Source of the DNA: Candidatus Caccocola faecipullorum
Lineage (GTDB): Bacteria > Synergistota > Synergistia > Synergistales > Synergistaceae
DNA: 23,573 bases
Assembly: GCA_018716365.1 (NCBI GenBank)
Contig: DVKA01000200.1
Span: 1-23,573 of the forward strand
Direction of reading: 5' to 3'
Part shown: one piece after another, positions 1 through 8,359 of the stretch
Position numbering within the stretch: position 1 is the stretch's first letter
Layout: every line of letters starts with the position of its first letter
Notes under the pieces: model-generated
Databases searched by the model: none
Told to the model about the DNA's origin: nothing
What the model saw: the letters and a program-made list of their open reading frames with translations, nothing else
Translations under genes and position numbers: made by a program

Positions 1-1247
1 ATTCGATTCCAGACGCCTTCGCGCTCGCCATCCATACGCCGCTCGGCGTCATCGTCCACACCGGAGATTTCAAATTCGACCCGACGCCGGCGGACGGCAA
101 CAGGCCCGACTACAGCACACTCGCGCGCCTCGGGGACGAGGGCGTGCTTCTGCTGATGTCCGACTCGACGAACGTCGAGCGTCCCGGCTCGACTCCGTCG
201 GAGAAGGTCATCGGGCAGACCTTCGAGCGCTTCTTCCGCCTCTACAAGGACAGGCGCATCGTAATCGCGACCTTCGCGAGCAATCTCAACAGGACGCAGA
301 TGATTCTTGCGACGGCGGCGCGCTTCAACCGCAAGGCCGTGCTCGTCGGACGCAGCATGACGGCGAACGTCGAGCTCGCGGCGCAGCTCGGCTATCTCGA
401 CGTGCCGGACGGCCTTATCGTTTCGGCGCAGGAGGCGGAGCATATGCCGGACAACCACGTCGTCGTGCTGACGACGGGCAGCCAGGGAGAGCCGTTCTCC
501 GGGCTCGTGCTTATGAGCCGCGGCGCGCACCGCCAGGTGAAGCTCGGGCCGAAGGATCTGGTAATCATCTCCGCTACGCCGATTCCGGGCAACGAGAAGC
601 TCGTGAGCCAGACGGTGAACAGGCTCTTCGCCTGCGGCGCGGAGGTCATCTACGAGCGCGAGGAGAAGATTCACGTCTCCGGCCACGCTTCGCGCGACGA
701 GCTGATGCTGATGTTCAGCCTGACGCGGCCGAAGTTCTTTGTGCCCTGCCACGGCGAGTACCGCCATCTTGTGCGCCACGCGCAGCTTGCGCGCGAGATG
801 GGCGTAGCGGCGAAGAACGTCTTTATTTTGCAGAACGGAGACCAGCTGCGTTTCAGCGGGCAGCGCGCGGAGATGATAGGACGCGTTCAGGCAGGGCCGG
901 TGCTCATCGACGGCGTCGTGCTCGGCGAGTTCGAAGGCAGCATTCTGCGCGAGCGGCGCGAAATGGCGGAGAACGGCCTCGTCGTAGTCTCCGTCGTACT
1001 CGACGCTTCGATGAAGCCTGCGGCGCCGGTGCAGATACAGACGCGCGGAAGCGTATATTCTGCGGACGACGGCAGTACCTTCGGCGAGCTTGAAAGCGCC
1101 GTGCTGACCGCAGTCGCGCAGTTCGCGCGCACGCCGGGCGCGAAGCGCGAGACTCTGCCGACGGAGATACGCAAGCGGATACGCGAGGTTTTCTCGAAGA
1201 GTTCGCGCAATTATCCGACCATCATACCGCTTATAACGTATATTTAA
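1..1247 (+). CDS. rnj: Ribonuclease J (beta-CASP metallo-beta-lactamase RNase), 5'-truncated by window edge
   Basis: RNase J is an endo/5'-3' exoribonuclease of mRNA decay and rRNA maturation. The frame is already open at base 3 and runs 414 codons to TAA. About 140 N-terminal residues, including the HxHxDH zinc motif, lie outside the window against a usual length near 555. Visible motifs in order are SIPD, HTGDFK (metallo-beta-lactamase part), SDSTN (beta-CASP motif A), GSQGEP, HVSGHAS (motif B) and HGEYR (motif C). The small C-terminal domain follows and ends in TYI. An internal ATG at 144 is not the start, because the family match continues upstream without a break. A 121-nt gap separates it from uppP, so it may be the first gene of the envelope run or a separate unit. 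The identity is firm; whether this is a J1 or J2 paralogue cannot be told. Confidence 0.95.
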   Translation, partial: SIPDAFALAIHTPLGVIVHTGDFKFDPTPADGNRPDYSTLARLGDEGVLLLMSDSTNVERPGSTPSEKVIGQTFERFFRLYKDRRIVIATFASNLNRTQMILATAARFNRKAVLVGRSMTANVELAAQLGYLDVPDGLIVSAQEAEHMPDNHVVVLTTGSQGEPFSGLVLMSRGAHRQVKLGPKDLVIISATPIPGNEKLVSQTVNRLFACGAEVIYEREEKIHVSGHASRDELMLMFSLTRPKFFVPCHGEYRHLVRHAQLAREMGVAAKNVFILQNGDQLRFSGQRAEMIGRVQAGPVLIDGVVLGEFEGSILRERREMAENGLVVVSVVLDASMKPAAPVQIQTRGSVYSADDGSTFGELESAVLTAVAQFARTPGAKRETLPTEIRKRIREVFSKSSRNYPTIIPLITYI

Positions 1248-1261
1248 GGCGCGGAAGGATA

Positions 1262-1267
1262 TATAAT
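1262..1267 (+). promoter_or_regulatory. Possible -10 box upstream of uppP
   Basis: A perfect TATAAT lies in the 121-nt gap between the RNase J stop and uppP. No good -35 hexamer sits 16-18 nt upstream (the bases there read tatatt). A GC-rich inverted repeat (gccgc, 6-nt loop, gcggc; about 1315-1330) lies between this box and uppP, without a T-run. It may mark an internal promoter for the envelope cluster; the evidence is weak. Confidence 0.25.
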
Positions 1268-1368
1268 TTCTACCGGCTTCGCCGCGCCGTATCTTCCGTG
1301 CGCCGGCGGCGCGCGCCGCTCTTTTGCGGCGGGGCGCAAAATTTAGGAACATGAGGTAAAAACTGCAA

Positions 1369-2178
1369 ATGAATACGGATACGATCATTCTCGGCCTTGT
1401 ACAGGGCTTTACGGAATTTCTGCCGGTCAGCAGCTCGGGCCATCTCGCTCTCGCAAAGATATTCCTCGGCATGGAGATGCCGCCGCTCAACTACGACCTT
1501 GTGCTGCACGTCTCGACGACGCTCGCGACGATAATTTTCTTCTTCCCCGATATATACTCGCTCTTCGTCGAATGGTGCAAGGGCTTCGGCGGCGGCGCGG
1601 CGCGCAGCAAGCCGGGCTGGAACATAGGCTGGGCCGTCGCTCTCGGCACCTGCATCACTGGGGCCATCGGCATGTCGATCAAGGATTTTTCCGAGGCTGC
1701 GTCGCTCAATTCGCTGATCGTCGGAATATGCCTGCTGATAACGGGCGTCATGCTCCTGCTCTCGCGTTATATACGCGGCGGTGGGGACAAGGTCACGCTG
1801 AAAAACGGCCTCGTCGTCGGCGTAATTCAGGGCATCGCAGTGATGCCCGGCATCTCGCGCTCAGGCTCGACCATCATCGCGGGGCTCGCCTCCGGGCTCT
1901 CTAAAGAAGAGGCTTTCCGCTTTTCGTTCCTTCTTTCCATACCTGCGATAATTGGCGCGACCTGCGTTCAGGCCCTTGAGTTCGGCGGCTGGGACAGCTT
2001 CGTCTCCACGCTGCCGGAGGGATGGCTTATCGGCGCGGTCTGCTCATTTGCGAGCGGGCTTCTGTCGCTCTTCCTTTTGAAACGGCTCGTCATCGCCTCA
2101 AAGTGGTGGTACTTCGGCGTCTACTGCCTCGCGGTCGGCGGCCTGTCAGTAATTCTTACCTGCATGGGAGGATGGTAA
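1369..2178 (+). CDS. uppP: Undecaprenyl-diphosphatase UppP (BacA family)
   Basis: This integral membrane phosphatase converts undecaprenyl diphosphate to the monophosphate, recycling the lipid carrier for peptidoglycan and other surface polymers; extra copies give bacitracin resistance. At 269 aa it has the usual family length. The first signature is at residues 12-25, with Q12 and E16 forming the (E/Q)xxxE catalytic pair, followed by PVSSSGH with His25. The second signature, PGISRSGS at 160-167, carries the phosphate-binding Arg164. About eight hydrophobic segments are visible. The ATG has a GAGGT Shine-Dalgarno at 1353-1357. The next gene begins 2 nt after its stop, so the two are probably co-transcribed. 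Catalytic residues are all present. Confidence 0.96.
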   Translation: MNTDTIILGLVQGFTEFLPVSSSGHLALAKIFLGMEMPPLNYDLVLHVSTTLATIIFFFPDIYSLFVEWCKGFGGGAARSKPGWNIGWAVALGTCITGAIGMSIKDFSEAASLNSLIVGICLLITGVMLLLSRYIRGGGDKVTLKNGLVVGVIQGIAVMPGISRSGSTIIAGLASGLSKEEAFRFSFLLSIPAIIGATCVQALEFGGWDSFVSTLPEGWLIGAVCSFASGLLSLFLLKRLVIASKWWYFGVYCLAVGGLSVILTCMGGW

Positions 2179-2179
2179 T

Positions 2180-2428
2180 ATGGCTCTCGTAAAAAGCGCT
2201 TCGATACGCTGGGGCGTGATTTTCCTCTGCATGATACTCGGCACGTGGCTCGGCATCTTTCTCCAGAGGTTTTCCGCCACGTCTTTGCTTTTCTCGAACA
2301 TCGTCGATTTCACGGTGGATGTGCGCGAGATCGACCTTCTGATGCTGCGGCTCGGCTTTCTCTTCGCGCTGAAGCTGAACCTCGGAACGCTCATCGGCGC
2401 GATATGCGGGATAGTGATAACAAGATGA
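2180..2428 (+). CDS. DUF4321 family small membrane protein
   Basis: This 82-aa protein has two hydrophobic segments (about residues 9-28 and 55-80) around a short polar stretch with VDVREIDLLMLRLGF. The C-terminal pattern of a leucine-rich stretch followed by LKLNLGTLIGAI matches what I recall of DUF4321, a short family commonly found directly upstream of maf in Clostridia and relatives. Its ATG follows the uppP stop by one base, and its TGA overlaps the maf ATG (ATGA). Function is unknown; the context between uppP and maf suggests a role in the envelope or division cluster. The family call rests on length, pattern and position, not on a search. Confidence 0.7.
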   Translation: MALVKSASIRWGVIFLCMILGTWLGIFLQRFSATSLLFSNIVDFTVDVREIDLLMLRLGFLFALKLNLGTLIGAICGIVITR

Positions 2429-3018
2429 TAAAGAATCTAATCCTCGCCTCGGGCAGCCCGAGACGGCGCGAGCTTCTAGCGGGGCTCGGCTGGGAGTTCC
2501 GCGTCGAGCCGTCGCTCATAACGGAGACGAAGCCGGAGGGCGAAGCGCCCGCGCATCTCGTCAAACGCCTCGCCTTTGAGAAGGCCTCGGAGGTTGCGTC
2601 GCGCTTCCCGGGTAACTGGGTCGTCGGGGCGGACACCGTAGTCTCGATCGACGGAATGATCCTCGGCAAGCCGAAGGACGAGGTGGAGGCGAAGTCCATG
2701 CTGCGCCGCCTCGCCGGAGAGACGCATTCAGTATTTACCGGCGTCGCGCTCATCGCGCCGGACGGCAGAAGTTTGTCTGAGACTGAAGAAACGAAGGTGA
2801 CCTTCCGTCCGCTCAGCGACGAGGAAATCTCCGCCTACGTCGCCTGCGGCGAGAGCATGGACAAGGCCGGAGCCTACGCGATACAGGGTCGCGGCACGCT
2901 GCTCGCTTCGCGCGTCGACGGCTGTTATTTCAACGTCGTCGGCCTTCCGCTATTCCTGCTGAGCCGTATGTTCGCCTCTATGGGCGCGCCGCTTTCCGCG
3001 CAGTGGAGGAATGAATGA
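2425..3018 (+). CDS. maf: Maf-like nucleoside triphosphate pyrophosphatase (YhdE type)
   Basis: Maf proteins hydrolyse non-canonical or selected nucleoside triphosphates (dTTP, UTP and modified forms for the YhdE branch) and are linked to septum control. The 197-aa product shows the full family set: ASGSPRRREL near the N-terminus, KASEVA, VVGADTVV, LGKPKDEVEA, LAGETHSVFTGVAL and DKAGAYAIQGRG, where the AYAIQG form fits the YhdE dTTP/UTP subgroup. The frame is open back to 2245, but the start is set at ATG 2425 because the family N-terminus (MIKNLILASGS) begins there and the codon overlaps the preceding TGA. Its own TGA overlaps the next gene's ATG, indicating translational coupling. Confidence 0.95.
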   Translation: MIKNLILASGSPRRRELLAGLGWEFRVEPSLITETKPEGEAPAHLVKRLAFEKASEVASRFPGNWVVGADTVVSIDGMILGKPKDEVEAKSMLRRLAGETHSVFTGVALIAPDGRSLSETEETKVTFRPLSDEEISAYVACGESMDKAGAYAIQGRGTLLASRVDGCYFNVVGLPLFLLSRMFASMGAPLSAQWRNE

Positions 3019-4919
3019 TGAAGAATATAAATAGAAGGAATCTTTTATACTTCGCGCTCGTCGTCGCCGCGGCGCTGGCGCTTTACGGCCTTTCCGCGCG
3101 CTTGGCCGCAGAGAGCGGCGGCAAGACGGCGGCCTTCGTCACCGACAGCCGCGAGATTTTCTCGCTCGCCTATCAGAGCGGCAAAACGCCCGCGGACGTA
3201 TGGCGCGAGGTAAACGCACTCGGAGTCGCCGGAGCCGCTGTCTCTGAGTTCACCGGCGACGAACTCGCCATGTATTCCAACCTCGGCGTGCGTTTCGGCT
3301 CCGCCGCCTCGTTTACCGCGAAGCTGAACGCGGACGCGGCGCGCGCCGTGCTCTGCTGGAGCAAGAACGCGACCTACGCCGCGCAGCTCCGTTCGTATCT
3401 TGAGCGCAAGCTTCCGAACGTCGGCTTCGTCGAGGCGAGCGGCAACGTTTACGCGCTTCTGCCTGGTACGGTGGAGGAGTTCAAGTCTTCGGCGCTCGTC
3501 CCCGATTTTTCGGCGCTTGAGTTCTGCCGCGCCAACGGCGCGGACGCTCTTTTTCGCCCCGGCCCATGCACGCCGTCCTCCGGCGCCGACGTCGCAGAGG
3601 CTCTCGACTGGCTCACCAACGAATATCCTCAGATTAAAAATATAATCCCCGCCGGCGCGATACTGGCCGGTTATCCCGACGTGCGCCCGATAGTCTCCGT
3701 TATGAAGGCGAAGGGAATAACGCTGTCGCAAGTCGAGTTTGTGCGGCAGATAGGCGTTCCAGCGCTTGCGCGGAATCTCGGCAGCCTCGTGGTGCCGATG
3801 CACAGCCTCACAAAAGAAGAGATAATTTCGCGCAGCATCAGCCGCCCCACAATCGTCGACCGCTACGTGCGCGCGGTGCACGAGCGCTCTATACGCCTCG
3901 TCATGGTCCATCCATACGATTTGCAGATGGGCGCGCGGCTCGACGTTTTTCTGAAGGACCTCGGCGACTATAAGACGGCGCTCGAAGCGCGCGGCTATGC
4001 GCTCGGCTGGCCGAAGCCGCTGCCCGTCTGGCCCGCGCCGCTCGCGGGGGCCTTCGCCTGCGGAATATGCTTCGTCTTTACGCTGTGGTTCTACGGCTCG
4101 CGTATGGCCGGCAGCGAAAAACTTCCCGTGCCGTTCTCTTCTGCGCTTGCGCTCTTTGCGGTTTCGGCGGCATTCGGCGGCGCGCTATGGTATTCTTCCG
4201 CCGCGGCGCGGCTGGCTGGCGGCCTATGCGGCGCGCTGGTTGCAACCGAAGCGGCGCTATGCGCGCTTGAAAGCGCCCACAGCCGTGTGCGCGGCGCAGT
4301 CCTCGCGCTGCTGACCGTCGTCGCTGGCGGGCTGTCGATAGCTTCGTTCTACGGGACGTCTGACGCGGCGCTTCGCCTCACTCCGTTCTCCGGCGTTAAG
4401 CTTACGCTGCTGCTGCCGCTGATTCTGATCTTCGCCCACGACATGAAAAGGCGCGTCCACCCCGAGGGCTTCCTCGAAGTCATGCGCCGCTCGCCGCTCT
4501 GGACTGAGCTGGCGCTGCTCGGCGTCGTGATGCTCGGCGCGCTTGTGATGGCGATGCGCAGCGGCAACGTCTCGAACGTCCCCGGCTGGGAGGTCGCTTT
4601 CCGCGATTTCGTCGAGAATATGCTCATAGTGCGCCCGCGCACGAAGGAGTTCATGATCGGCTATCCGGCGCTCGTCATATACTGGTTCACCGTGCGCAAG
4701 GGGCTCATACCGTATTACCGCGAGGTGCTGCGGCTCGCCGCGGCGCTCGCCTTCTGTTCTGCGGTCAACACATTCTGCCATTTCCACACGCCGCTCTATC
4801 TCAGCGTAATACGCACGCTTAACGGCTGGTGGCTGGGGCTGCTCATCGGCGTCGTCTGCGCGGCTGCGCTGGGGCTGGTTCTGCCGCGGCTGAAACGCGC
4901 AGCTAATATACGGCTGTAA
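3015..4919 (+). CDS. DUF5693 family multi-pass membrane protein
   Basis: This 634-aa protein starts with a membrane anchor (about residues 8-27), then a roughly 300-residue extracytoplasmic domain, then about eight hydrophobic segments from residue 335 to the end. The block RPRTKEFMIGYPAL near residue 545 is, from memory, characteristic of DUF5693, a family that sits beside csaB in Paenibacillus and other SLH-anchor bacteria. A GGAGG at 3005-3009 precedes two tandem ATGs (3015 and 3018); either could be used, and the first overlaps the maf stop. The next gene is csaB, so it is a plausible partner in making or exporting the pyruvylated wall polymer, possibly as a membrane transferase or flippase. 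That role is inference only. Confidence 0.8.
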   Translation: MMKNINRRNLLYFALVVAAALALYGLSARLAAESGGKTAAFVTDSREIFSLAYQSGKTPADVWREVNALGVAGAAVSEFTGDELAMYSNLGVRFGSAASFTAKLNADAARAVLCWSKNATYAAQLRSYLERKLPNVGFVEASGNVYALLPGTVEEFKSSALVPDFSALEFCRANGADALFRPGPCTPSSGADVAEALDWLTNEYPQIKNIIPAGAILAGYPDVRPIVSVMKAKGITLSQVEFVRQIGVPALARNLGSLVVPMHSLTKEEIISRSISRPTIVDRYVRAVHERSIRLVMVHPYDLQMGARLDVFLKDLGDYKTALEARGYALGWPKPLPVWPAPLAGAFACGICFVFTLWFYGSRMAGSEKLPVPFSSALALFAVSAAFGGALWYSSAAARLAGGLCGALVATEAALCALESAHSRVRGAVLALLTVVAGGLSIASFYGTSDAALRLTPFSGVKLTLLLPLILIFAHDMKRRVHPEGFLEVMRRSPLWTELALLGVVMLGALVMAMRSGNVSNVPGWEVAFRDFVENMLIVRPRTKEFMIGYPALVIYWFTVRKGLIPYYREVLRLAAALAFCSAVNTFCHFHTPLYLSVIRTLNGWWLGLLIGVVCAAALGLVLPRLKRAANIRL

Positions 4920-4933
4920 AAACAGTTACCGCA

Positions 4934-5932
4934 TTGAAAAAAGAATTTGACGTACTTCTCCTAGGATATTACGGCTTCGGCAACCTCGGCGACGAACTTC
5001 TCTGCGAAGCGTCGCTGAGGCTTCTTTCTTCGTGCGGCGTGCCGAAGGAGCGCGTCGCGTTGCTTTCCGCCTCTCCGCGCGTGAGCGAAAAAAAATACGG
5101 CGTCCGCGCGTTCGACCGCTGGAGCCTGCGCGAAATATGGCGCGCCTGCGCCGCGAGCCGCAGCCTGCTGCTCGGCGGCGGCGGACTTTTTCAGGATTCC
5201 ACGAGCGCCCGCTCGTGCGTCTACTACTACGCCGCGGTGCGCATAGCGAGGCTGCTCGGCCTCAAGGTATGGGCCGAGGGGCAGTCTGTGGGGCCGCTCC
5301 GCCGCGGGCTGTCTCGCGCGCTGACGCGCGGGGCCTTCGGCTCGTGCTGCCACGCCGGCGTGCGCGACGAAAGCTCGCGCGAAATTCTCAGAGCGATGGG
5401 AATCCGATCCGCGCTCGCTCCCGACCTTGTTATGTCGCTGCCTGTGCCGCGCGCAGGCTGCGAAGGGAATGTCCTTCTTTTCAACGCCCGCCCGGGCTAC
5501 CGTGCGCTTGCGGAGCGCGCCGCTGCGAGCTGCATGAAGCTTGCGGAAAATTCCGGCCGCGAGGTCGCCGGCGTCGCGTTGTCGCGCGAGGATGAGGCCG
5601 AGCTTGCGTCGCTCGCCTCGGCGGGGCTCGTGAAGCTGTCGGGCGTTACGCTGGTTTCATCGAAGGAAGATTTTGCGCGCGTCGCTTCGCGCGCTTCCGG
5701 CGCGCTCGGCATGAGGCTGCATTTCCTTATACTTTCCGCGCTTTCCGGCCTTCCGCTCGCGGGCTGCGCCTACGATCCTAAGGTCGCAGGGTTCTGTATG
5801 CGCTATAATATTGCTCTGATAGACGGCGGCGCAGTCTCGCTCTCCGCTCCTCCCTCCGCGGAACTTGCGGCGGAGGAGGCCGCGTCCGTTGAGAAAGTTT
5901 TTGCGGAAGGACTGCGGGCGGCCCGCTGTTAA
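4934..5932 (+). CDS. csaB: Polysaccharide pyruvyl transferase CsaB
   Basis: CsaB transfers pyruvate from phosphoenolpyruvate to a sugar of a wall-linked polymer; the ketal is the ligand for SLH domains that hold surface or outer-membrane proteins to the wall. The 332-aa product opens with LLLGYYGFGNLGDELLCE, the family hallmark, and carries LLLGGGGLFQD (glycine-rich loop), VWAEGQSVGP and a late MRLHFLILSALSGLPLAG block. The start is TTG at 4934; no in-frame ATG precedes the hallmark and no strong Shine-Dalgarno is visible, so initiation may depend on coupling to the gene ending 15 nt upstream. The DUF5693-csaB adjacency is a known pairing and supports an SLH-based envelope anchor here. Confidence 0.9.
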   Translation: MKKEFDVLLLGYYGFGNLGDELLCEASLRLLSSCGVPKERVALLSASPRVSEKKYGVRAFDRWSLREIWRACAASRSLLLGGGGLFQDSTSARSCVYYYAAVRIARLLGLKVWAEGQSVGPLRRGLSRALTRGAFGSCCHAGVRDESSREILRAMGIRSALAPDLVMSLPVPRAGCEGNVLLFNARPGYRALAERAAASCMKLAENSGREVAGVALSREDEAELASLASAGLVKLSGVTLVSSKEDFARVASRASGALGMRLHFLILSALSGLPLAGCAYDPKVAGFCMRYNIALIDGGAVSLSAPPSAELAAEEAASVEKVFAEGLRAARC

Positions 5933-5936
5933 ACAA

Positions 5937-6734
5937 ATGGATGAGAGAAGAATCGAAGAGCTGAAATATATATCGTCCGAGGTGCGCAAGGACATCCTGC
6001 GTATGGTCGGCATGGCGCGCTCCGGCCCGTATGAGACGCCGCTTGCGACCGCGAGCCTGCTCGTCTATCTGTACTGGGAGGAGCTTGTGCTCATTCCAGC
6101 GGAGCCGCGGCGCGACGACAGAGACCGCTTCGTCCTTGGAATGCCGGAGGCCGTTCCGGCGCTTTACGCCGCCCTCGCGCGGCGCGGATTTTTTGAACGC
6201 GAACATCTGTGGCATTACCGCCGTCTGGGCGCGATGCTTCAGGCCCACCCGGATTTCCGCCGCATACCGGGAATGGACGCGCCCTGTTTCACCGTGCAGC
6301 CGTCGCTGTCCGCAGCCGCCGCGCTCGCCGGCGAACTCTCCCGCCGCAGCTTCAAGCCGCGCGTGGCTTTCCTTGTTTCGGAGAACGCGTTCCGTTCCGA
6401 TGAATTTGCGGAGGAGGCGGCGCGCGCCGCTGAGGAGCCCATCCCCAACCTTTTTATGATAGTCGTCTCGAAACAGAACGGCGTTTCCGGCATATCGGCC
6501 TGCTCCGGCTGGGATGTGCGCGGCGCGGTGGCGGACGATTTCGACTCGCTTGAAAGCGCCTGCGCCTCTCTGGATTTTTCGTCAGGCGCGCCGAAGGCGC
6601 TCTTCGTCTCTGCGCGCGGCGGCGGCATCCCGCGCTTCGGCTCGGAGCCTGAGGACGGCGCCCACTCCCTCAGTCTGGGGGAGCTTGACCAGGCGCTTGA
6701 AGAACTGGAGGTAAGATCCGATGAACATAGATAA
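5937..6734 (+). CDS. Transketolase N-terminal-half homologue, degenerate (probable pseudoenzyme subunit)
   Basis: The 265-aa product aligns with the thiamine-diphosphate (PP) domain of split transketolases: RKDILRMVGMARSG, a landmark RDRFVL...PALYAAL at residues 62-79, then LQAHPDFRRIPGMD. Active-site residues are replaced at each key place. SGH reads SGP (29-31), SKGH reads GMPE (68-71), the glycine-rich GxLGQG reads TVQPSL, and the GDG of the metal motif reads SEN, although a later QNG keeps the Asn-Gly. The ATG at 5937 is chosen although the frame is open further up, because homology starts there; no strong ribosome site is visible and csaB ends 4 nt before. Its stop overlaps the C-terminal-half gene by 14 nt. 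A catalytic role is unlikely; a structural or regulatory role is inferred. Confidence 0.8.
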   Translation: MDERRIEELKYISSEVRKDILRMVGMARSGPYETPLATASLLVYLYWEELVLIPAEPRRDDRDRFVLGMPEAVPALYAALARRGFFEREHLWHYRRLGAMLQAHPDFRRIPGMDAPCFTVQPSLSAAAALAGELSRRSFKPRVAFLVSENAFRSDEFAEEAARAAEEPIPNLFMIVVSKQNGVSGISACSGWDVRGAVADDFDSLESACASLDFSSGAPKALFVSARGGGIPRFGSEPEDGAHSLSLGELDQALEELEVRSDEHR

Positions 6735-7659
6735 ACCGGTCTCGACCTTCGAGGCTTTCTGTAAAATAATCGCGGATTACGCGCGCGGACACGACGATTT
6801 CGCGCTCCTGCTGACGGAGAACGTCCCGGAGTGCAGAGAGCTGAGCGCGATACCGGAAGACAAAATAGTAATGAAGGATGCGGCGGCGCACGCCGCACTG
6901 CTGCGCGCGGCGGGGCTCGCTCTCGCCGGAGTGAAGCCGTGGGTGCTCGGACGCAGCCTTGAGCTCGTCGGCGGCAGTTACGCGCAGATACGCGAGGCCG
7001 TCGCCATGCCCCGCCTGCCCATACGGATAGCCGCCATCGACGGCGGCTTTTCGAGCGCGAGCGACGGCGCGGCGAAGCAGCTTTTCTCCGACATAGCGCT
7101 CGCCAGGACTATACCGGGGATGAACCTCTTCGTCCCCTCCGATGCAGTCTCTCTGCGCGGCATCATAGAAAAGGGCGGCGCGCCCTTTTACGTCCGCCTC
7201 GGACGCACGCCGCTCCCCGCGCTGGAAAATCCGGCTGGCGAGATATTCAAACTCGGCGGCGCGCGCATACTCCGCTCAGGCTCGGACGTTACGATATGCG
7301 CCTGCGGGATCATGACGAGCCGCGCTCTGGAAGCCGCCGAACGGCTTGAACGCCAGAACATCAGCGCCGAGGTGATAGACTGCTATTGTCTGAAGCCGTT
7401 CCCCGAGCAGGCGCTGCTCTCCTCCGTCCGGCGGACCGGCTGCTGCGTCACGGCGGAGGTCCACAGCGGCATAGGCGGGCTTTTCGGAGCGGCCGCCGAA
7501 TGCCTCGGACGCACCTGTCCGGTGCCGGTGCGCTCCGTCGCTGTGCCCGACGAGTTCATCGACAGCGGTACGCCGGACGAGCTGCGCGAATATTACGGAC
7601 TGACATCAAAAGAGATAGTTGACGCGGCGGCCCAGGCGTGGGCGCTGCGCAGGAGGTGA
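6721..7659 (+). CDS. Transketolase C-terminal-half homologue, degenerate (probable pseudoenzyme subunit)
   Basis: This 312-aa protein covers the pyrimidine-binding and C-terminal domains of split transketolases: RAAGLALAGVKPWV, AQIREAVAMPRLPIRI, DGAAKQLFSDIALARTIPGM, FYVRLGRTPLP, then a transketolase-C domain with VTICACGIMTSRALEAAERL and VTAEVHSGIGGLFGAAAE. The catalytic Glu of the GIAEQ motif aligns with Ala56, next to His57. The His of the SHQ motif, which contacts the cofactor or substrate, aligns with Lys119 (AAKQ). Its ATG has a perfect GGAGGT at 6707-6712, 8 nt away, and the 14-nt overlap with the N-half implies matched expression, as for subunits of one complex. The stop lies 4 nt before ftsE. 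The fold assignment is firm; transketolase activity is doubtful. Confidence 0.82.
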   Translation: MNIDKPVSTFEAFCKIIADYARGHDDFALLLTENVPECRELSAIPEDKIVMKDAAAHAALLRAAGLALAGVKPWVLGRSLELVGGSYAQIREAVAMPRLPIRIAAIDGGFSSASDGAAKQLFSDIALARTIPGMNLFVPSDAVSLRGIIEKGGAPFYVRLGRTPLPALENPAGEIFKLGGARILRSGSDVTICACGIMTSRALEAAERLERQNISAEVIDCYCLKPFPEQALLSSVRRTGCCVTAEVHSGIGGLFGAAAECLGRTCPVPVRSVAVPDEFIDSGTPDELREYYGLTSKEIVDAAAQAWALRRR

Positions 7660-7663
7660 GCGC

Positions 7664-8359
7664 ATGGATATAAGATTTTCCGGCGTCTCCAAAATTTTCG
7701 AGCCTGATATAGTGGCTCTGGAGGACGTCTATCTCGATATAGAAAGCGGAGAGTTCGTCTACCTCATAGGCGAAACAGGCTCCGGCAAGACGACGCTGAT
7801 GCGCTGTATCTTCCGCGAGGTCGTCCCGACGCGCGGGCATATCAGCGTCGGAGGCCACGCGCTGCGCAAGATGGGGCGCTTCGAGCTGGCTATGTTCCGG
7901 CGCGACATCGGCGTGGTCTTTCAGGATTTCTGCCTGCTGCCCGACATGACGGCGTTCGAGAACGTCGCCTTTGTGCTCGAAGTGATGGGCGTGCCGTCGC
8001 GCGAGATAAGCGAGCGCGTCGAGGACGCGCTGAAGACTGTCGGGATATGGCGGCGGCGGATGCTCTGCCCGCAGCAGATGTCCGGCGGCGAACAGCAGCG
8101 CCTCGCGATCGCCCGGGCGATAGTCAACGAGCCGTCGCTCATCCTCGCGGACGAACCGACGGGCAACCTCGACAACCACACGGCGGACGAAATAATGCAG
8201 CTTCTTCTTGAAATCAACGCCGCGGGCACGACGGTGCTCATGGCGACGCACAACCAGTTCCTCGTGGACACATACAGGCACCGCGTCGTCGAGATACGGC
8301 GCGGGCGCATAATACGCGACGAGAAGGACGGAGGCTACGAAGGCGATGGCACGTATTAA
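7664..8359 (+). CDS. ftsE: Cell division ATP-binding protein FtsE
   Basis: FtsE is the cytoplasmic ATPase of FtsEX, an ABC-type complex that couples septum formation to activation of murein hydrolases. The 231-aa product has Walker A GETGSGKTT (residues 36-44), Q-loop FQDFCLLPD, signature SGGEQQR, Walker B LILADEPTGNLDN and H-loop ATHNQ, so all ATPase elements are intact. The start is ATG 7664, with GGAGGT at 7652-7657 spanning the end of the previous gene; the frame is open further upstream but without family match. It overlaps ftsX by 14 nt, the usual arrangement. Confidence 0.96.
   Translation: MDIRFSGVSKIFEPDIVALEDVYLDIESGEFVYLIGETGSGKTTLMRCIFREVVPTRGHISVGGHALRKMGRFELAMFRRDIGVVFQDFCLLPDMTAFENVAFVLEVMGVPSREISERVEDALKTVGIWRRRMLCPQQMSGGEQQRLAIARAIVNEPSLILADEPTGNLDNHTADEIMQLLLEINAAGTTVLMATHNQFLVDTYRHRVVEIRRGRIIRDEKDGGYEGDGTY

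Noticed and set aside
2245..2424. Upstream in-frame extension of maf
   Set aside because: It lies inside the DUF4321 gene in another frame, and the Maf family N-terminus begins at 2425 with an ATGA stop-start overlap.
3045..3911. Minus-strand open frame (288 codons) within the DUF5693 gene
   Set aside because: The composition is that of a shadow frame and the plus-strand gene fits the cluster and family layout.
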